Shown in pieces: positions 59,085 to 64,000 of a stretch of DNA of 64,000 bases; the stretch's first letter is position 1, and every line of letters begins with the position of its first letter. This stretch comes from Isoetes taiwanensis (taxonomy: Eukaryota; Streptophyta; Lycopodiopsida; Isoetales; Isoetaceae): assembly GCA_021234155.1 (NCBI GenBank), contig JAJEKV010000134.1:1609328-1673327 (forward strand). The letters run 5' to 3'. A program made the position numbers and the translations under genes. A model generated the notes under the pieces. That model saw only the letters and a list, made by a program, of their open reading frames with translations. It was not told where the DNA came from and made no database searches.

Positions 59085-60746
59085 TGTGACGTTCCAGGAC
59101 AGTATACGGTCCCAGGACGTATACTGTACTGCCTCGTCACGCGTACACGCCACTCCGACCGACGTGTACGCCAACGTGTAGCTAGGCTAGTAGCCCTAGG
59201 GGGCAACGTGCAAGGAGTGTGCATTTATTAATGTGCACATTAAACAATGTGCACATTCACATAGGTGCATATTTTCCCATATGGCCACTTCATGCCAAGT
59301 GGGCCACACCCATAGGTGCAATTAATGTGCACATTTTTCAATGTACACATTAATGTGGGCACACATTCCCATGTGGGCACATTTTGCCACCTAGCCATTA
59401 AAGGCAAGTGGGCCCATTCCCAATTATCCCACATGCCTAAAGGGGATAATTGGAAACCCTAGCCAACCCCTTGTCTATTAAAGGAGAGAAACTCTAACTT
59501 GCCCAATTTTCGTTTCTAGGGTTTTAGAACTCTGTTTTGGCTGCCTCAACAGCCAAAACCGCATCCCAGACTCCGCCTGAGAGATTTGCACCATTAGTTT
59601 CCCTTGATTCGAGCGTTGCAGCAGGATGGTCGAGCTCAGGTCAGGAGGAGCCACTCAAGGATCAGGTATTTGGCCAATTAGATAGTCTAAACCCTATTTC
59701 AGTCAAAAATCAGTAGGTTTAGCCTATTAAATTGCCCATAGCAGCCTTCTAGATCTCTAGATACCAGCCTCTAACTAAAGAACCTAACTCTATGATGTAG
59801 ATTAGATATAGTTCTTTAGTTCTTCTGTGATGTATGTGGATGATGTTTCTCTATGAACTCCTTGTATTGGGAAGGGGGGTAGAGACCTAAAGCTTGGTAG
59901 TAGATGCTCCTAGAGTAGCCACTCTAGCACACTATAGATTCGGCCTGTGTACAAGAACCACACCTGGTTGTGGGTGAAGGGGCCAGACTGGCTAAGAAGG
60001 AGGTTCATGTCCTGACTCTTGAACGATCCCTCTGGTGTGTAAGGCCTACCAGGGATCATTGTGACTAGGTCTAATGGCTCACCACTGAGTGCGGGTGAGG
60101 CATGGACTCGACACCCGTGAAGTGGTGTACACTTTCCAGTGGGTTCAGTCGAATACGGGCAGTGGCCCTCTAGTCACCTTGAGTCAGCATGTAGATCTCT
60201 GGAGGGAGTGATCCCTTCCTGCCCCATCGGAACTGGGAGGATGAAACCCAGGAATAGCCCTTTTGGCTATGCATCCGGCGGGCTACAGTCAGGTCCCGAC
60301 ACTTTTCAGCCTACTCTGCAAAGTGTGCACAGGAGGGGCGGATGGAGTGGACCACCCTATGCCATGTTCTTATGCCAGCCAAATCCATTGCCATGAATTC
60401 TGTCTGCAATGACCTCTGGAGACCCAAGCCGTCAGTCATTCCCTTGAGTCTGAGCCTTGGGTAGACTCCCCATATGTATTGTGCTCACCTCGTTCATGCA
60501 GATGTGATGGACCACCCTTCGAGGTGGATATATGCTTATGTTGTATACTGACATGTATGTTTACGCTTCCGCAGCTAGGTAGACCCTGAGGGAGACGGGG
60601 TAAAATGACCCCTTCACTCTTCCCACTGGAACCCGTCACGGTTGCAGTGTCATGTGGAGGGCCCTGTATCGGCATGGAGCTGGTATGGGGGATGAACTCC
60701 TGTTTGTATAGGGTGAGTGCACCGTATACGAGTAGGGGACGTCACA
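59085..60746 (+). mobile_element. 5' LTR of a retrotransposon continuing past the window
   Basis: 1662 bp. It begins TGTGACG and ends CGTCACA, a perfect 7-base terminal inverted repeat, and is followed after one base by a tRNA primer site. The first third has repeated palindromic ATGTGCACAT motifs (about 59220-59360). TCTATTAAAGGAG near 59474, followed by an ACCCTA-poor leader, may be the transcription start region. Homologous in order to the degenerate LTR at 8534-10146. The 3' LTR is outside the window. Confidence 0.88.
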
Positions 60747-60747
60747 G

Positions 60748-60759
60748 TGGTATCAGAGC
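60748..60759 (+). other. Primer-binding site, initiator-Met tRNA
   Basis: TGGTATCAGAGC, exact complement of the 3' end of plant tRNA-iMet, one base after the LTR end. This identifies 59085-60746 as a 5' LTR. Confidence 0.95.
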
Positions 60760-60963
60760 AATGTTCTTGGTGACCAAGAGCAAAGCACTGGCCATGTTCC
60801 CAGTAGTACTAACTTGATAGGATCCTTAAACCTCGAAAAGTGGGAAAATTTTTCTCATCTTTGTGGTAGATGCTAAGCTAGTAACAGTTAAAATGAATTA
60901 AAAAAAAAAAAAAAAAACGTAAAAAGACTAAAATTGGTGAGCCAACATCCAAAAAGTAGGGTG

Positions 60964-61030
60964 GTCTCACACGTCGCGCCAGGACAGGAAATGAGATTCT
61001 CATTTTCGGGCTGGGCGCAACGTGTGAGAC
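60964..61030. repeat. 67-bp palindromic module, copy A
   Basis: Starts GTCTCACACGT and ends ACGTGTGAGAC (11-bp perfect arms). Inside are GCGCC and GGCGC arms and a central AAATGAGA-T-TCTCATTT hairpin. First of a pair upstream of the histone-like ORF. Confidence 0.97.
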
Positions 61031-61164
61031 ATTCAGCTTAAACACACCAAAAAGTTGTAAATTACAGTAAAATAGCTTGATAAATCTAAATTAGAGCTAA
61101 AAATCAGTAGAATTAGCATGTTATATGTTCCAAAAGTACAAAATTTAGTAGTGGGTCCCACCAT

Positions 61165-61231
61165 GTCTCACACGTCGCGCCAGGACAGGAAATGACTTTT
61201 TCATTTTCGGGCTGGGCGCAACGTGTGAGAC
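61165..61231. repeat. 67-bp palindromic module, copy B
   Basis: Same arms as copy A, 201 bases further on. The centre differs (AAATGACTTTTTCATTTT), weakening the inner hairpin. It lies 76 bases before the TATA box of cassette 1. Confidence 0.97.
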
Positions 61232-61306
61232 CTTGCTTAATTAGGTGTTTTAAATGTTTTAGGCAACCCAAAAAGGTAGTTTAAAAGTTGACCTAAAATT
61301 GACCCC

Positions 61307-61314
61307 TATAAATA
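61307..61314 (+). promoter_or_regulatory. TATA box of cassette 1
   Basis: TATAAATA, 107 bases before the first ATG of the histone-like ORF. The leader contains AAGGCGATCTTC and CGCTT, shared with cassette 2. Confidence 0.7.
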
Positions 61315-61413
61315 GACCTAGACCCCTCCCATTTCCACGTTCTTTCCTTAGAAAATTGCTCGTGTCCGCCAAGGCGATCTTCCGGCGCTTAGCTCCGATC
61401 GACGAACCAGCAA

Positions 61414-62619
61414 ATGATGGCCCGCACGAAACAGACTGCTAGGAAGCCTCGCCGAAGCGAATCCTCCAGCGCCAGCGGTTCTGGCCTCTTTCAGAGAGTC
61501 CTTCAAGAACGCCTTTTCCGGGAAGGCGATTCTTCTTCGAGCGAAGATGCAGGATCGGATCGGAGCGACCACACTGAGATCATAGATGACGACCGGCCAG
61601 ACATCATGCATCAAATCCTAGACGATATCGCAGTGGAGGAGGAGAGGACCAGGGAGCAACGGGAGCCGACGGGGCAGCCAATAGTTGAAGAGCAGCGGCA
61701 GCCAACACTTAGCCCCGCAGAAGAAGCCGATCTTGCACGCTTCATCAGCAAGTATGAAGCCAAAGAGCGCCGCCGGGAGCAGAGGAGGAAGAGTCGGGAA
61801 GACGACCCGACCACAGCCAGCGGGTCAAAGAAGAGAAAGGCCAAAGCCATCAAGGCAGGCGGCAGGAAAGTTGTGAAGGTCGGCAAGCGAGCGACGGGTC
61901 CCGTGATCAACGAACCAACAGGCGAGCAGACCCCGCCTTCTACCGACGACTCGGACGAAGACTACGTGCCCGGCACAGATGGAGCGAGTTCGTCAAGACC
62001 CCCGCCAGTGGAAGAGGAAGCCCCCCAGCAGGTAGCACAGGAGCAGGAGGAGGCCGGACAGGTGGCGAAGCCCCCACCTTTCCCGACGTGGGATAGGGCC
62101 AAAGCCCCACGGCCACAACGGGAGGCATATGTGATAGACCCTGTCAAGGTCTATCAGAAGAGGATTAAGGAGCACAACATCTACATGGAGAAGTGGGAGG
62201 CATACAATGCCTACTATCAGGAGCACAGGGTGAGAGCAGTCGAAGGTGGAGTACCCCCGAAGCAGACTCTGAAGCCACCCCCACCAAAGCCCAAGCCTCC
62301 CAGAGCACCAGGAAAGAAGCGGAGCAAGAGCAAGCAGAAGGAGCAGAGAGCCCTCAAAGAAATTCGGCACTTCCAAAAGAGTTACGGACTCTTGATTCCA
62401 CGGGCACCATTCCAACGCTTGGTCCGCGAAGTCATGCAAGAGTACAACACAGACATGCGCGTGACTGACGAGATGCTGTTGTGCTTACAGGAGGCAGCCG
62501 AAGCAAAAATAGTGCAGCATTTTGAAGATTCGACGGCCTGCACGGTACACGCAAAGAGGGTCACCCTCATGAGGCAGGACATGCATCTTGCCAGACACAT
62601 CAAGGGAGAACCCCCTTGA
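61414..62619 (+). CDS. Retrotransposon-encoded histone H3-like protein with long tail insertion
   Basis: 401 aa from the first of two adjacent ATGs; starting at the second (61417) the mature protein would begin exactly ARTKQTARK, as histone H3 does (K4 and K9 kept, S10 replaced by Pro). Residues 12-314 are a long charged, Ser/Glu/Pro/Lys-rich region, with acidic parts ([10 protein letters not shown]) and basic parts ([20 protein letters not shown]). Residues 315-401 are a histone H3 fold: [45 protein letters not shown]. The 87 residues align to canonical H3 without gaps and are about half identical by eye. Loop 1 is not lengthened, unlike typical centromeric H3. It would enter nucleosomes or bind histone chaperones. 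It is intronless and open, with its own TATA box and an AATAAA after the stop, inside an LTR element. Confidence 0.9.
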   Translation: MMARTKQTARKPRRSESSSASGSGLFQRVLQERLFREGDSSSSEDAGSDRSDHTEIIDDDRPDIMHQILDDIAVEEERTREQREPTGQPIVEEQRQPTLSPAEEADLARFISKYEAKERRREQRRKSREDDPTTASGSKKRKAKAIKAGGRKVVKVGKRATGPVINEPTGEQTPPSTDDSDEDYVPGTDGASSSRPPPVEEEAPQQVAQEQEEAGQVAKPPPFPTWDRAKAPRPQREAYVIDPVKVYQKRIKEHNIYMEKWEAYNAYYQEHRVRAVEGGVPPKQTLKPPPPKPKPPRAPGKKRSKSKQKEQRALKEIRHFQKSYGLLIPRAPFQRLVREVMQEYNTDMRVTDEMLLCLQEAAEAKIVQHFEDSTACTVHAKRVTLMRQDMHLARHIKGEPP

Positions 62620-62647
62620 GATTTTGTAAATAACTAAAATTTTTGTT

Positions 62648-62653
62648 AATAAA
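62648..62653 (+). terminator. Polyadenylation signal of cassette 1
   Basis: AATAAA 29 bases after the stop of the histone-like ORF, in AT-rich DNA; consistent with a separate transcript ending here. Confidence 0.5.
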
Positions 62654-62763
62654 AAAGAATTTTGTGAACAAATAATGTGTTTGATCTAGCTAAATTAAGT
62701 TAGGTTATAGAATTCTAGTTTTTATTTTGGTTAAATTGGAAGTTCTGAGCAAATTGAGACGAT

Positions 62764-62830
62764 GTCTCACACGTCGCGCCAGGACAGAAAATGAGATTCT
62801 CATTTTCGGGTTGGGCGCAACGTGTGAGAC
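62764..62830. repeat. 67-bp palindromic module, copy C
   Basis: Nearly identical to copy A, including the full central hairpin. First of the pair upstream of the second ORF. Confidence 0.97.
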
Positions 62831-62962
62831 CATGCCCAAAAATGCCCAAAACAGCTCCAAATCGACCAAACAAGGGGTCAATTCTGCCTAACTCGACGAG
62901 TTTAGTGGAATTACAGCCTTAGGTCACCCAAATTAGTCAAGTTTAGCCCATTTAGAGCCCAT

Positions 62963-63029
62963 GTCTCACACGTCGCGCCAGGACAGAAAATGAACTTCTC
63001 ATTATCGGTCTGGGCGCAACGTGTGAGAC
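62963..63029. repeat. 67-bp palindromic module, copy D
   Basis: Same arms, 199 bases after copy C. Its centre is altered (AAATGAACTTCTCATTAT), as the second member of the first pair also is. Confidence 0.97.
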
Positions 63030-63209
63030 CTCGTACCATTTTCTTCACCAAATGATCTCCAAGTTGTTGCAATAGGTTCATTAGTTGTTCTTAGCATGCT
63101 CAAACCCTAGAAGTAGTCTTCAAACTCGCAATTGCACCCTTTAATAGATCAGAATCATCTAATCTCAGTAAATTCTAGACCATCCAAAAATTAGGGTTTC
63201 CCCCTTTTC

Positions 63210-63217
63210 TATAAATA
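63210..63217 (+). promoter_or_regulatory. TATA box of cassette 2
   Basis: TATAAATA, 110 bases before the ATG at 63320. Followed by CCCCCATTTC and AGGCGATCTTCGCGCTT, matching the cassette 1 leader. Confidence 0.7.
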
Positions 63218-63319
63218 AGTCCCCCATTTCTCAATTAGCACCCTGCAAGTTTGCTCTCCACTGCTTAGGCGATCTTCGCGCTTCTACATCCGTTTGATAC
63301 TCCCTTCTTCGCTAGATCA

Positions 63320-64000
63320 ATGGCCACTGCTGACTTCAGGCGATGGTACAGCGCCAGCGCCCATGCTGCCGAGGCGGATGTCGACGACATCTTCCAAGTC
63401 TTTGGGAAAGAAATTGATATCCAAGCCACGCTAAATGCAACCCCGGCATATAGGCAAGTGCTAGCAGAGTTTCAAGCTAGGGTAGGACCCTCCCTTGTTC
63501 AGGTCCCCCCTTGCATAGGATATTTCGTTCCCCGGCCATCCCTTCAAGCAGCCTTGGGCGATGTCCCCAACATCGCCAAGTACCTAACTAACAAGGCGCA
63601 GAGGCTGCCAGACTACATGGTCCTGACAGCCAACAGGACCAAGTATTTCTCTTACACTGCTGCCCTAGCTATCTTCTTATCCCACCGCGCCGAAAACCCA
63701 ATGGGGGCAACCTCTATCCCTCCGATGGAGGTGGACCCCATAGCAGCCCAAGCAGAAGACCAGATGCTTCTGCAGTATCAGCAGGAACAAGAAGCAAGAG
63801 AAGAAGAAGAGGAGTCGGACGACGAGGAATACACGGAGCTCGACTCAGATGAAGAATGGCGCCAAGCAGAGCAGGAGCTGATTAACTTCGAGCGGAGCCG
63901 GCAGAGCATCAGAGTTGCTCCCCCACTTGGGCTAGGCATAACAAGCCTAGCCCCTATCATCATCAACGGAGAGGAATTCCTACTCCTCAGCGACATCCAG
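63320..64000 (+). CDS. Second cassette ORF, acidic protein, partial at window end
   Basis: Open from MATADFRRWYSASAHAAEAD to the window edge (227 codons). The N-terminal 150 residues look globular (YFVPRPSLQAALGDVPNIAK, PDYMVLTANRTKYFSYTAAL). A strongly acidic run with EEEEESDDEE follows, then more charged residues. No family recognised; in this place it could be a gag precursor, but no zinc knuckle is in the visible part. Acidic runs are common in histone-binding proteins, so a partner role for the H3-like protein is possible but only a guess. Confidence 0.75.
   Translation, partial: MATADFRRWYSASAHAAEADVDDIFQVFGKEIDIQATLNATPAYRQVLAEFQARVGPSLVQVPPCIGYFVPRPSLQAALGDVPNIAKYLTNKAQRLPDYMVLTANRTKYFSYTAALAIFLSHRAENPMGATSIPPMEVDPIAAQAEDQMLLQYQQEQEAREEEEESDDEEYTELDSDEEWRQAEQELINFERSRQSIRVAPPLGLGITSLAPIIINGEEFLLLSDIQ

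Noticed and set aside
61414-62619. Interpretation as centromeric H3 (CenH3)
   Set aside because: The fold aligns to canonical H3 without the extra loop-1 residues usual in CenH3, and the ARTKQTARK start is canonical.

Overview
The window reads as nuclear DNA of a land plant with a large, transposon-rich genome. The evidence is spliced genes with GT-AG introns, a five-exon plant-type DHHC S-acyltransferase, plant-type LTR retrotransposons and LINEs, a TM9SF pseudogene closest to the plant TMN11/12 type, and an LTR followed by a plant initiator-Met tRNA primer site. A fern or other seed-free plant is possible, but that is inference. One host gene looks intact; almost everything else is mobile-element DNA.

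Left part (1-20.7 kb): a ~4.9 kb segment is present twice (1-4873 and 10729-15592). Each copy carries broken TM9SF exons and a transposase-like gene with the motifs DFAENY, SDGC..QFK and HGKGEHDG. Only the second copy runs on to the gene's C-terminus. It is followed, convergently, by a damaged gene that appears to fuse a Ulp1/SENP-type cysteine protease to an FCP1-type phosphatase domain (16.8-19.35 kb). Between the copies lies a degenerate ~1.6 kb solo LTR (8534-10146), related to the LTR at 59 kb. A Ty3 RNase H/integrase fragment sits at 19.6-20.7 kb.

Centre (24.3-27.5 kb): a PAT06/07-like protein S-acyltransferase gene on the minus strand. Five phase-0 exons give 451 aa.

30-54 kb: a nested set of retroelements. 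A Ty1/copia element is interrupted in its protease region by an L1-type LINE, with a perfect 15-bp target duplication. The LINE is interrupted in its RT by a Ty3 element with TG..CA LTRs and a near-perfect 5-bp target duplication. A ~8.6 kb inversion (about 43.1 to 51.7 kb) then split all three: LINE 3' half, copia middle and Ty3 gag now point the wrong way. Turning this block back restores all three elements at once. Related 127-bp inverted repeats lie at both breakpoints. The Ty3 element also has a ~2 kb sense ORF with a coiled coil downstream of integrase, and a TATA-preceded antisense ORF.

Right end (59.1-64 kb, continuing beyond the window): the most unusual element. A 1662-bp LTR bounded by TGTGACG/CGTCACA is followed by an exact iMet primer site. 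In the first 3.2 kb downstream there is no gag or pol. Instead there are two similar expression cassettes, each made of a pair of 67-bp palindromes about 200 bp apart, a TATAAATA box, a related short leader, and an ORF about 110 bp after the TATA box. The first ORF encodes a 401-aa protein that begins with the histone H3 tail (ARTKQTARK) and ends with an 87-residue histone H3 fold aligning to H3 without gaps. The second starts an acidic protein that runs off the window. A retrotransposon carrying its own H3 variant under its own repeated promoter module is the best candidate here for an undescribed system.

Caveat: differences between the two 4.9-kb copies cluster around CAG/CTG/CCG triplets, while long stretches between are nearly identical. 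Some frameshifts called here may therefore be consensus errors at methylated CHG sites and not true decay.
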